Shown here piece after piece: positions 53,720-63,810 of a stretch of DNA of 64,000 nt (its first letter is position 1; every line of letters starts with the position of its first letter). This DNA comes from Yponomeuta sedellus (lineage: Eukaryota > Arthropoda > Insecta > Lepidoptera > Yponomeutidae): the NCBI GenBank assembly GCA_934045075.1, contig OW203722.1, forward strand, positions 20,994,986-21,058,985, written 5' to 3'. The translations under genes were made by a program, and so were the position numbers. The notes under the pieces were generated by a model. That model was not told the origin of the DNA and made no database searches. It saw only the letters and a list, made by a program, of their open reading frames with translations.

Positions 53720-53990
53720 TCATCAACCCATTATGTCCCCACCGAGGGGCACAGGTTTCGTCCCTAAGGAAGGTATAGGCCATACTCCACCGCGGAGCCA
53801 AGTCCGAATTGGTAAAGGCTTGCAAGACTAGTGGCTGGTCTTACTGTCAGAAGTTTTCAAGCCGCCCTGTTTTGTAGTTCATAACTTTAGAAATGAGCCG
53901 ATAAATTAACAATGCAATAATTAGATGGCGCTTACAGCGTAGTCATAGAACAAATGGAATTCGTCTGTCAAAATTAATCTGTGCTAAGCA
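53720..53990 (-). repeat. Family E piece plus segment X, mirror of 32.66-32.88 kb
   Basis: Family E 3' half (53720-53874) is followed by segment X in reverse (53875-53990, ending CTGTCAAAATTAATCTG). The order and junctions are the same as at 32660-32876, inverted. Confidence 0.75.
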
Positions 53991-53994
53991 AAAT

Positions 53995-54242
53995 TTACGA
54001 CACCCGCGGGAAGAATTGGGAACCCAATTTTTCCCGCGGGTGTCGTAAAAGGCGACTAAGGAACACAAACCAGGGGGTGGGCAGCAGCGCCCCCTGCAGT
54101 ACAATTCCACCGAACTGCGATCCCCAACCCGCGTGCCCAGCGCGGGGATTATGGGCATTACCTCCTATGATAACACAACGTGGCGCTCTTTAGGGGAGGG
54201 CTATATCTAGCAGTGGACTAGTATAGCCTGAAGACGACGACG
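53995..54242 (+). mobile_element. Family G element with inverted head
   Basis: A short minus head (TTTACGACACCCGCGGG) precedes the plus copy starting TTTTTCCCGCGGGTGTCG at about 54029 and ending AGTGGACTAGTATAGCC with a GACGACG tail. It matches 32411-32655 inverted. Confidence 0.7.
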
Positions 54243-54332
54243 ACGATGAAGCAAAATTTGACAGACTTGTCCCTGTTCTTGTATGTGCTTTGAAGTACTT
54301 TGTAAATTTTTGTCGAAAACTCATACCAACAT

Positions 54333-54565
54333 AGTGATTCCTAGGTTCGATCCGAGTGCGGGCACCAACGACTTTGTTTAGTTTGAAAGTTCCTTTCATC
54401 TGCGACTTCGTAGTAGCATTACCACGTATCGGTGGAGAACAACATCGTGTGGAAACCCGCGGCTTGGTTGGCTCCGCACGTAATGACTTGTCTTTCCTTT
54501 GGGCTGGGCATGTCGGGATTTGAACCCGCGACCTCTCAAATGAGAATCCGACAGCTACCATGCTT
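54333..54565 (+). mobile_element. Family D SINE piece and tRNA-like scrap
   Basis: 54333-54510 follows family D (CTAGGTTCGATCCGAGTGC, GCACCAACGACTTTG, AACATCGTGTGGAAACCC). 54510-54565 is a minus tRNA-like scrap (CGGGATTTGAACCCGCG). Confidence 0.6.
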
Positions 54566-55084
54566 AAGAATCATTGCTTAAGATTCTTAGCTTTAAGAAT
54601 CAAATAATATTTTAGAATGTAATATTTTTCTGGTTGTTCAATAAAGTGTTATCTATCTATCTATATACCACTGCCACTACGCAGACAGGTAAAAAGGAGC
54701 AATAACATTCTAGGTATGTGTTTACTAGCTACACTATGTTACGTGCGAACGTTACGAGTGGCAGCATATTTTCACACGTCCCTTAATATAATACGCGCTC
54801 TCGTCACGTAGCGTATACAATATACAACTTATTAGGCCGATATTAGTCTACTTATTATAAGGTCCCGGCTTGTAACAGATGTCACTTAGCTACGTGGGTT
54901 ATTGGCTGTACGCGAGTTGATACGAGTACTGTGCCCTTTGATATTAGCGCAGTCTGGCTCGTTCTGTGTGAATAAGGCTTGTGAAGAAAAGAAAAATACG
55001 CATAAACCCGCAGTGAGTGAATGAGTGTGAGTGGGTGTCTGAGTGATTGAATAGTAAGTTCCTTCTCACAGAGGTATCAGATGT
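54566..55084. other. No gene; non-LTR 3' end
   Basis: TTCAATAAAGTGTTATCTATC at 54638 is another copy of the recurring end. Confidence 0.4.
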
Positions 55085-55250
55085 AGCTGCCTGTACGTAA
55101 TACAGAGAATAGTGTAAAGAGGTTCGAAATTTCACAGATGCCGGTGAGTCGCCCATTAGCTCAGTTGGAAAGAGCGCTGGCACAGATAGCCAGAGGTCGC
55201 GGGTTCAAATACCGGCATGGATGGAATTTTTAGCCTCTAAATAAGTTTTT
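55085..55250 (+). mobile_element. Family A SINE, 5'-truncated
   Basis: Spacer from GCTGCCTGTACGTAATAC, plus core 55151-55223 (several changes, e.g. GGTTCAAATACC), then CTCTAAATAAG. The A-rich tail is missing. Confidence 0.75.
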
Positions 55251-55429
55251 TTAAAAATAGGTATCAAAGTATGAATAATTTGAGTAATCAGGACGTCTTA
55301 TACGGTATTACACGAACAAACTAGCTACCTAAATAGAAAGAAAGAGAAAGTGATGACATGTATTGGTTGATAGCCGATACCATGGCACACTTAAATACAT
55401 AATTAACCAAAAATACTTGTTTCTAACAT

Positions 55430-55985
55430 TAAACAGGACATTCCATAAGAAATAGCATGTACAAAGGCGAGCTTATAGCTGAAAGAACTTTCTTCCAGCA
55501 AACCTGAGAGAGTCGGAGAAGCAGTAGATAGCTGGTCTACATACGTGTACAAAATTTTCGTATATATATAATGTACTTTTTTAGTATGAAAAATAAACAG
55601 TATTTTTTTTTTATTATTTATTTCTGTCATAACATTGAGCTATATATTTATGTTCATATATATGTTCATACAAGAGAGTCGGAGTCTTGTTCTGGAGGCT
55701 AAAAATCTTTCATATAAGATTTAATGCTTCAAGAGGTTGATTATAATGCTCTTTCAACAGCTCCTTAAACGCACCAACTGTGGGACTAGCGCATATCTTC
55801 TGTGGCAGCGCATTGCACAGCCTGACCGAATGGACCGTGAAGTAGTCAGGGTAAGCGCCACTATTTATGAGAAGGGATTTTAAGAAGGTGAGAGTTAGGA
55901 GATCTAGGCCCTTCCCCAGACTGTACGTAAAAACCAGAAACCTTTCTCTTTTATATTCTTTTATAATTTCTTTGAATGACAGGAT
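55430..55985 (-). pseudogene. CR1/Jockey-like non-LTR ORF2 C-terminus and 3' UTR
   Basis: The minus frame ending at 55710 has HSVRLCNALPQKICASPTV and FKELLKEHYNQ, the RVV.LWN.LP...V.A.SV..FK..L pattern at the C-terminus of CR1/Jockey-type reverse transcriptase ORFs. The 3' UTR (55430-55709) shares ACAGGACATTCCATAAGAAAT and GGCGAGCTTA words with 61960-62090. The RT itself is missing; the upstream part of the open frame (55986-56189) is antisense to the neighbouring fragment. Confidence 0.6.
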
Positions 55986-56325
55986 ACGCAATAGTCTGAT
56001 TAGAGAACGTTGTGGACTGAAAGAGGATGTAGTGACTAGAATTGAGAAAGGAATGTTGGTTTGGACATGTGGAGAGGATAAAGGAAGAAAGATTGACGAA
56101 ACAAATATATATTGCGAATGTGAGTGGAAGGGCTGGTAAGGGACGTCCCAGACGGACATACATTGACCAAATAGGGGATGTATTAGCAAAGGGAAAGATA
56201 AAAAGTACCCGGAACCGGCGTGCGTGCATGCAACGACTTATGAACATTGATGAAGCGAAGATGATCTGTCAGGATCGTGGTAAGAGGCAGTCCCTGGTCT
56301 CTGCCTACCCCTCTGGGATACAGGC
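55983..56325 (+). pseudogene. RTE-like ORF C-terminal fragment with frameshift
   Basis: One frame has DRIRNSLIRERCGLKEDVV..IEKGML. After a shift near 56050 another frame continues WFGHVERIKEERLTKQIY, VSGRAGKGRPRRTYIDQIG and STRNRRACMQRLMNIDEAK to YPSGIQA. Both are consecutive parts of the usual non-LTR C-terminal region, so a 1-bp-type frameshift broke the gene. The 3' end leads directly into (TATG)n. Confidence 0.75.
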
Positions 56326-56552
56326 GTATGTATGTATGTATGTATGTATGTATGTATGTATGTATGTATGTATGTATGTATGTATGTATGTATGTATGTA
56401 TGTATGTATGTATGTATGTATGTATGTATGTATGTATGTATGTATGTATGTATGTATGTATGTATGTATGTATGTATGTATGTATGTATGTATGTATGTA
56501 TGTATGTATGTATGTATGTATGTATGTATGTATGTATGTATGTATGTATGTA
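56326..56552 (+). repeat. (TATG)n microsatellite, retrotransposon tail
   Basis: About 227 bp of pure tetranucleotide starting immediately after the C-terminal codons of the non-LTR fragment. The frames (MYVC repeats) extend the ORF only by read-through. Confidence 0.95.
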
Positions 56553-56574
56553 CGGTAGAATAAATATAAGAAAA

Positions 56575-56640
56575 AGGTGCAAAAAAGCTTGCACCGTTAC
56601 AACTAGTATGCGAGTCTGACTCGCACTTGACCGTTATTTT
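56575..56640 (-). repeat. Family F edge fragment
   Basis: GCGAGTCTGACTCGCACTTG is the family F start word in reverse. Only this edge is present. Confidence 0.45.
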
Positions 56641-56647
56641 TATATAC

Positions 56648-56870
56648 AACTAGCTCTGCCCCGCGGTGTCACCCGCGGTTTATTAATTTTCCCATGGGAA
56701 TAACATATTTTCCCGCAGTAAAACGTAACTTATGTGTTAATCCAGGATGTCAGCTAACTCCATACAAAATTAGACCCGTTTAATATGTAAGTATGTATAA
56801 GTATCGCAAATCATTAAGAAATTCCATACAAAATTTTATTAAAATCGCTCCAGCTCCACATATTAGTGTG
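56648..56870 (-). mobile_element. Helitron-like non-autonomous element
   Basis: On the minus strand the 3' end is GACACCGCGGGGCAGAGC then TAGT, with the GC-rich hairpin words ACCGCGGGTGACACCGCGG, in parts. The 5' side has CACACTAATATGTGGAGC and TGGAGCGATTTTAAT. The CTAGT end and lack of TSD fit Helitrons. Confidence 0.65.
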
Positions 56871-56941
56871 ATGTGATGTGATAGTGTGATGGAATGTGAT
56901 GTGAAGTTGACGGTTAGTGGACATTTAAGAACAATAAAATT

Positions 56942-57514
56942 ATATATTTTTAATGCACTAACCCGTTCTGAGGTCAATTTCAAAACCTATTTAGAGGCTA
57001 AAAAATCTACCCATGCCTGGACTCGAACCCGCGACCTCTAGCTATCCGTGCCAGCGCTCTTTCCAACTGAGCTAATGGACGACTCAACGGCATCAGTGAA
57101 ATTTCAAACCTCTTTACAATATTCTCTGTATTACGTACAGGCAGCGACATCTTGCTGAAGTAATTTGCATCACTTGCAGCCCCGAGTACCTACTTGGCAG
57201 TTACGTTTTACATCGAATTGATATTGCTGCACCCACATGCTTATATATATATTTTTTAATGCACTAACCCGTGCTAAGGCAATTTAAAAACCTATTTAGA
57301 GGATAAAAATTCCACCCATGCCGCCGGATTTGAACCCGTGACCTCTGGCTATCCGTGCCAGCGCTTTTTCCAACTGACCTAATGGACGACTCAACGGCAT
57401 CAGTAAAATTTTGAACCTCTTTACAATATTCTCTGTATTACGGTACAGATAGCCAGAGGTCGCGGGTTAGAATCCCGGCATGGGTGGAATTTTTAGCCTC
57501 TAAATAGGTTTTTA
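56942..57514 (-). mobile_element. Family A SINE, multi-unit copy with TSD
   Basis: TSD AACAATAAAATT at 56930-56941 and 57515-57526. Minus cores start at 57007 and 57313 (306 bp apart), and a short plus core piece (57445-57483) ends the copy. Tail at the left, left-end sequence at the right. The dimer inserted as one unit, because a single TSD pair bounds it. Confidence 0.85.
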
Positions 57515-57526
57515 AACAATAAAATT

Positions 57527-57974
57527 GTTCTATTGCAGGAATAGAGTTCCCAATTTAAGAAGGAAACCATAACTCTATATAGTTTATTGCATCCTAAGTT
57601 GAAAAGACTAAGTTCGGGGTGTTATTGTCCATATTTTCTAAAAAAATATCTAGTATTGAAATGGACACCCTGTTCGAATTGTAACGTTCATTAAGCCGCA
57701 GTTTCTGCGTTACTTTGTTTAAAACCTTTTCATTTCATTTCAGTTAAACTTATTTGCTCATTACGTCAATACAAAAAGCAAACACACTTTTAGTTTTCCT
57801 CCACATGATTAAATTGTTTACATTTAGAAACTTACAATGCTAGTTGAAATACACACGCTTCATTAAAAACGCCGGCTGAACTAAATTTTAGCCAGTATGT
57901 TATGATCGAATACCCAACTCTCTGTTTGCTAGAGGTCATACTGTCAAAATTGAATGAGGGCGAGATTTTCAAAC
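57527..57974. other. No gene recognised
   Basis: No supported frame or repeat. Confidence 0.3.
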
Positions 57975-57987
57975 AAGACTATTATTA

Positions 57988-58294
57988 TATTCTTTTTAAT
58001 GCACTAACCCGTGCTAAGGACAATTTTAAAAACCTATTTCAATTTCAAACCTTATTCCGATGTAAAACCTTACTGCAAAGTAGGTACTCGGGCCTGCAAG
58101 TGATGCAAATTACTTCAGCCAGATGTCGCTGCCTGTACGTAAAACAGAGAATATTGTAAATAGGGTTGAAATTTCACTGATGCCGGTGAGTCGCCCATTA
58201 ACTCAGTTGGAAAGAGCGCTGGCACGGATAGCGAGAGGTCGCGGGTTCGAATCCCGGCATGGGTGGATTTTTTAGCCTCTAAATAGGTTTTTAA
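57988..58294 (+). mobile_element. Family A SINE, single-core copy with TSD
   Basis: 307 bp, TSD AAGACTATTATTA at 57975-57987 and 58295-58307. The A-rich tail is at the left (reverse), the plus core at 58193-58265 near the right end. This single unit has the same length as the 308-bp tandem period elsewhere. Confidence 0.85.
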
Positions 58295-58307
58295 AAGACT
58301 ATTATTA

Positions 58308-59065
58308 ATACTTTTTTATTTTACCAGTAAAAAAATTGTCTTTGATTAGCGGACTTCGTCATGGTCATCATCACTATCAAGTTATATTAGTCTACTTCTG
58401 GACGTAAAACCATGGCCCAGGCACTGCAGCATCCGAGTGGTTTCTTCACCCATCTAGTGTGAGTGAAGACGCGACTGGATACTATAAATCATCTCATTTA
58501 TATCGTAACTGCGCATTGGGTTCCATCCGCAATACAGAGTAGAGGCCGTACGGTTTGGTGGGAGAGTCACACCGGACGCTTGCAAAATTAAATTCAATTA
58601 AGTCTCCTTAATTAATACTGCAAACACCCTTTCATACGAAATGCTCGTATGCTTGCGCCGGCATAACTCTCGTACCTATATAGCGATGTTGTTTATGAAT
58701 GAGGCTCTATGCAGGTCGGAATGTCTTTGTGTGTCTAAGTTTGGTTTGAGGTTTGATTGAGTTTGTAGGTGAATTAGACTTCTGTTGTGATTGGATATAG
58801 CTGCCAATTGGATTAAGATAATACGTAGTTTGAACTTGGGCAGAATTTGGTTAGTGTAGTCCAATACCCCGATGGTCTGATAGTGTCGTGAAGGCGATAT
58901 TATTTTGTTCATTGAAAGAAAGAAAGGCATCGACATTATCACAGAAACAAAATAAACACATAACTGACATAATCTGAGGAATCCTGAGAATCTGAGGAAT
59001 AAACGAAATACGCGATTGACGTAACAAAATATTACATAGATTTAGCCTGTGGTGTGTGTAAATTT
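58308..59065. other. No gene; family D fragment
   Basis: 58412-58492 (GGCCCAGGCACTGCAGC, CATCTAGTGTGAGTGAAG) is a family D 3' part. An 88-codon minus frame (58676-58942) has no motif. Confidence 0.4.
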
Positions 59066-59218
59066 TAAAAACCTATTTAGAGGCTAAAAATTCCACCCAT
59101 GCCGGGATTCGAACCCGCGACCTCTGGCTATCCGTGCCAGCGCTCTTTCCAACTGAGCTAATGGGCGACTCACCGGCATCAGTAAGATTTCGAACCTCTT
59201 AACACTATTCTCTATGCA
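59066..59218 (-). mobile_element. Family A SINE, truncated
   Basis: Left end, minus core 59094-59166 with intact boxes, short spacer to ACACTATTCTCTATG. Tail missing. Confidence 0.75.
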
Positions 59219-60269
59219 ATGTTTAGTTGAAAGGATGACTACTAGGTTTTTGGTCGTTATCCGTACAAATCACTTATAAAATTCATATTCATGAATTTAT
59301 CTAAAATTTAGGATAATTGATTTTAATGACATTAATTTCCTTTTCTTGTACAATAAAGTGTTCTCTATCTATCTACCTATATAAGGCTAAGTGAGAAACT
59401 GTGAGGTCCAACTAACGCTCAGAAAATTCTCGATCAGAGCCAAGAGATTGACGCGCGTATTCGAGTGCGTGTTCGAGTTTGCGGCGAGTTCGCCCTTTCT
59501 GGACAAAGCCTTTACACGGTGTAAGTCAATTTAGTTAATTTACTCAAGTGTGGCGTAATAAACAATAACACATTACGCAACACGGCACAACAGACCCAAT
59601 CGAGCTGAAGGCTGATCGATCATATCACGGTGTAATGGTGACGATGAATCTAGTGCGTGTTATGACACCTATACTCGTAAATGAGTTATGACACTACTTA
59701 TAAGTAACACAGCTCACATTTTTATTTTATGTTTTGTATGTTTATTATTGACTTAACAGTATTTTCATATATATATATGAGAATACTGAATGGTCGAGTA
59801 ATAAAATATATATTTTATATATAACACATTCTAATTTAATTAAAATATTTGAGCCAGATCCCTGTCGGGCGGCAGCGTACTAAGAAAACTTGCATTGTAT
59901 GTATATTAGGATATTATTTTCACAAGATATTATTTTGCAACGATTTTTTTTTATATAGCCAATTATAGTTTTTCTTTACCTACTGTTTTAACTAGCACTT
60001 TATATTATCTTATACTTAAAGCAAAAACCTTTTATCCATAATTTTATTAACTAATAAGGCATCAGATCACATTTATCAAAAGCTCACTATTTTTTTTCAA
60101 CTAATTAATTTTTTGTTTTAATTGTGAAAGCGAAACAGCATGCCTGACGTTACATTCTCCCTAAAATGTGTAAGCAAAATTACATTAGACTAGATTAGAA
60201 ATCTTCATTGTACACAACATTAAATAAAATACATTAAAAGGCTTACAATAAAGATTTAAATTTTATTAA
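59219..60269. other. AT-rich, no gene; non-LTR 3' end at 59350
   Basis: GTACAATAAAGTGTTCTCTATC at 59348 is the recurring end with a CTAT tail. The remaining sequence is AT-rich without supported frames. Confidence 0.4.
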
Positions 60270-60282
60270 AATCACTAAAATT

Positions 60283-60449
60283 TAAAAACCTATTTAGAGG
60301 CTAAAAATTTCACCCATGCCGGGATTATCTGGCACGGATAGCCAGAGGTTGCGGGTTCGAATCCCGGCATGGGTGAAATTTTTAGCCTCTAAATAGGTTT
60401 TTAAATTTGTTCCTTAGCACGGGTTAGTGCATTAAAATAAAAATAGTAT
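60283..60449. mobile_element. Family A SINE, short hairpin with TSD
   Basis: 167 bp, TSD AATCACTAAAATT at 60270-60282 and 60450-60462. Left end and the first bases of a minus core (CACCCATGCCGGGATTA) turn back at once into the end of a plus core (GATAGCCAGAGGTTGCGGG), then the tail. Arms of about 45 bp with a loop of only about 25 bases. Confidence 0.9.
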
Positions 60450-60462
60450 AATCACTAAAATT

Positions 60463-62285
60463 GTTGGATATTGCGAGCGAGACTGCTTGCCCGACGTAAA
60501 AACATTTACTGTACGGGCAAAGTACGCACATCATCAAATTGTCACCTCAGCATTGACACCAATACATTTTCACACTTAAAATGTATCACTAAAATCACCT
60601 CAGTACTTATTCAACAAGCTATCAATGCGCGTGTACTCATCCATCCATAATTAGATCGAGTTGTATTTTAATTCATAAGTTTACTACAATAAACTTAGTC
60701 ATTTTTTATCTTACGATTTCGTATCATTTATTTCTACGGCCTATAACCGTACATTTACCAATAACATTTTAAGCAGCTACGTGCAGTAAGTCCAGTACCA
60801 CTAAGGGAAAAACATCGTATCTTTATTTACAGATCGTCTTTGCAAGTGAAAAGTGTCAGTAATCATTCTATTCTTGAGTTTTTTTGCCTTATAGTGCCGC
60901 GGATCCAAAAATCACGATTAAAAGATGAGTATGACACTTTTTCAAAAATTAAAATTATTAAAATTAAGAATTTTTTTTTCATCGGTGCAGTAGTATTATA
61001 AAAAAACAGTATGCAGAATAAAGAGTTCTCTATCTATCAATATCTATATATTACTACCACACTCAAATGATTAGTATTATCTACCGAGAAGACATATTTA
61101 CGAAACATATTTTTTTAATTATCCCTCAATAAAAGCCCATTGAGGGATAATTAAAAAATATGTTTCTTTTTATAAAAAACAATATTTACAATAAAGTGTT
61201 CTCTATCTATCAATATCTATCTATCTATTATTACTACTCTCAAATGATATCCCTCGGTAGATAATACCTTGCCTTCCTCTACCGTGGAACGTATTAAATC
61301 CACTGAAATGTTCACTGAGATGTGAAGACTCGTCCAATTATACCGGTAGACAGTTTACTGTAGTATGGTCGAGTGTGACGGTAAGCCAAAGTTCAATGCC
61401 TGTATTGAATGAGATTCCAAATTCCTGTATTGCAAAATTTTCGAACCGAGCTTGAATTTTCATCTCTAAAGGAAGGCCTGAAGGTTTCATTCGTTAGATG
61501 AGTATAAGCTTATACAACAAATATTAAATCGTTGAAAAAAGGAACTGCAAGCGATACATTTAATATCACTTTTTATAATAGTTCCAACCGTTTATTTCAC
61601 TTTTGTCACATGGACGCTTATGGAGTTTCTTATCTATTTAACAATAAAACGTAGGCGCAAAATGCAACACTCTATTTATTGTACACCCTCTTTTTTCAAA
61701 ATAGTGATGCTTCAACGAGTAGATAATGTTTCAACGAGTAGATAATGTAGCGAAGACTATTCAAATTTATCTTCTATAAAAAAAATTAATTTATCTTGTG
61801 ACAAAGATCTAAAAGAAATTGGTTTTCAATATTATAAGTATAAATAATATGAAAACACGTATCGTACTTTTTAGTTCAAATAAATTTCTGAAAAGTGCAT
61901 TAATTTTTATTATTTCCACGCGAGATTCCTTACTTAATATTATACATTATTGCACACGAAACATAAAACAGGACATTACATAAGAAATAAAATCTATAAA
62001 GGTGAGCTTACTTCTGTAAGAGATTTCTTCCAGGAAACCTTAGAGAGAGAGAGAGTGGAGCAGCAGTAAACAACGGGTCTATAAACAAAATAAACTACCT
62101 CGATTCCAAAAACCGTTAACAATAACATTCTTTCAAGACTCTTCAATAACAAGGAGACTGATGCAACTATTATTATGATGGTACCTACTTTGAAGAGTAA
62201 TACTTATGTATAAAGATACATATATTATCTTAATGTATTATTTTTCCTCTCAGTTAGCGAGTTGTAGCTCTAAAAACAGTCAGTC
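60463..62285. other. AT-rich, no gene; retroelement ends and hairpin
   Basis: AATAAAG(T/A)GTTCTCTATC ends occur at 61019 and 61190. AATTATCCCTCAATAAAAG/CTTTT-less arms TAATTATCCCTCAA and TTGAGGGATAATTA (61117-61155) form a strong hairpin. A CR1/Jockey-like 3' UTR trace is at 61960-62090. Confidence 0.4.
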
Positions 62286-62350
62286 ATTGGTACATGGCAC
62301 GATTTGATTTCACGACCTCTCGATTGCGAGGTTAGCGTTCTATCACGTTG
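62286..62350 (-). mobile_element. tRNA-like SINE scrap
   Basis: The minus strand has GATAGAACGCTAACCTCGC, AATCGAGAGGTCGTG and AAATCAAATCGTGCC, an eroded tRNA-like head. Confidence 0.45.
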
Positions 62351-62509
62351 AATATTTTAAGGTATCTTTTATATCTGTTACTAGGTACACCAGGTTGTAC
62401 TGGCTGTATTGTCTCCATCCATTTGCTCCCCGAAAACAAAGGAGAAAAATATTCTCTTGCCTTTTGTAGAGTTCGGAACAATGGATTTTTTTTGGTGTCA
62501 TCTCATACC

Positions 62510-62790
62510 AACCTCTTCTGTTCGGTCTTAGTAAATTATAAAAATTATAACTTTCATATAATGAAATCACTTGCCTTAGTCTTAAACTATGTTATCCTGT
62601 GATGTGATCACCAGGCAAGGTCATCACAAACGTTGTGCACCAAAAATACACCCAGACTAAGGACATTTAGATAAATGGCCTCAGTTTGGACTATGATATA
62701 TTTACATAGATAGAGAACACTTTATTGCACAAGTATGTGTTTAGAGAATAGTGTATTACTTCTGAGAATTAACGTAACATTTACATACAA
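62510..62790 (+). repeat. Direct duplication, copy 1
   Basis: CTGTTCGGTCTTAGTAAAT, GTGATCACCAGGCAAGG, CAAACGTTGTGCACC and GATAGAGAACACTTTATTG match 63156-63425 in the same order. It ends at the family E copy. Confidence 0.75.
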
Positions 62791-63155
62791 TCGTTATCAA
62801 CCCTTGTATGTCCCCACTGCTGGGGCACGGGTCTTTTCCTGCGTCGCAGGAAGGTTAAGCCATACTCCACCATGGAGGCCAAGTCCGGGTTGGTGGGAGA
62901 TTATAAGACAGTGGCGGGCCTTACTGTAAGAAGTTATCAAGCCGCCCATAAGGCCTCTGACATGGCTTAACGACTGCCATTATGTGACAGCCGGCACCAA
63001 CGGCTTAACGTGCCTTGTGAAGCACGGAAGCGCTCAAAAAAATGCCACTAGCGGTAGTCACTGGACGCTCACCCATCCTGTACCTGACCGCGCCTGTTGT
63101 TGCTTAACCAAGTGCTTGATTCCAATCACTCGGTTCGCCTAGGCCACGAGTACTT
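62791..63155 (-). mobile_element. Family E SINE, full length
   Basis: Minus-strand copy: 3' end CATACAAGGGTTGATAACG at the left and 5S-like head GCGAACCGAGTGATTGGAATC, in parts, at the right with GCTTAACCAAGTGCTTG. It sits between the two duplicate copies. Confidence 0.85.
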
Positions 63156-63430
63156 GTCTGTTCGGTCTTAGTGAATAATAAAAATTATAACTTCCCTATT
63201 ATGAAATCACTTGCCCTAGTCTCAAACTAGGTTATCCTGTGATGCGATCACCAGGCAAGGTCATCACAAACGTTGTGCACCCAAAATACCCAGACTAAGG
63301 ACATTTTGATAAATGGCCTCAGTCTGGACTATGATATAAGTACTTACATAGATAGAGAACACTTTATTGCACAAGAATGTGTTCAGAAAATAGTGTATTA
63401 CTTCTGAGAATTAACATAACATTTACCAGA
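63156..63430 (+). repeat. Direct duplication, copy 2
   Basis: Second copy of the unit at 62510, about 645 bp downstream, with scattered substitutions. Includes the same AATAAAGTGTTCTCTATC end in minus orientation. Confidence 0.75.
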
Positions 63431-63810
63431 AACAATGATATCACAAACATGAAAACATGATTACCTATACTATTTTTATTTTTAATGCACTAACCCGCGC
63501 TAAGGACAATTTTAAAAACCTGTTTAGAGTCTGTACGTAATTCAGAGAATAGTGTAAAGAGGTTCGAAATTTCATTGATGCCGGTGAGTCGCCCATTAGC
63601 TCAGTTGGAAAGAGCGCTGGCACGGATAGCCAGAGGTCGCGGGTTCGAATCCCGGCATGGGTGGAATTTTTTGCCTCCAAATAGGTTTTTAAAACATGAA
63701 AACATCCAAGACCTGGGGGTTAGATTTTTTTTGTCCCCAGACGGGGTTCGAACCCGAGACCTGTCGCATGGTCGGCAGATACACTACCGCTGCCCCACGG
63801 CGGCTGTCAA
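63412..63810 (-). mobile_element. Family B SINE, interrupted by family A
   Basis: Tail-side part 63412-63458 and head-side part 63692-63808 (TGGGGCAGCGGTAGTG, GGTTCGAACCCCG) flank a family A element. The two parts share the 14-bp duplication. Confidence 0.75.
63459..63691 (+). mobile_element. Family A SINE nested in family B, with TSD
   Basis: 233 bp, TSD AAACATGAAAACAT at 63445-63458 and 63692-63705. Reverse tail at the left, then a jump from CTGTTTAGAGTC to the spacer, plus core 63591-63663 and right end CCTCCAAATAGG. Family A is younger than this B copy. Confidence 0.9.

Noticed and set aside
55710..56189. 159-codon minus-strand frame as one protein
   Set aside because: The N-terminal part is antisense to an RTE-like fragment on the plus strand; only the C-terminal part resembles a CR1/Jockey ORF.
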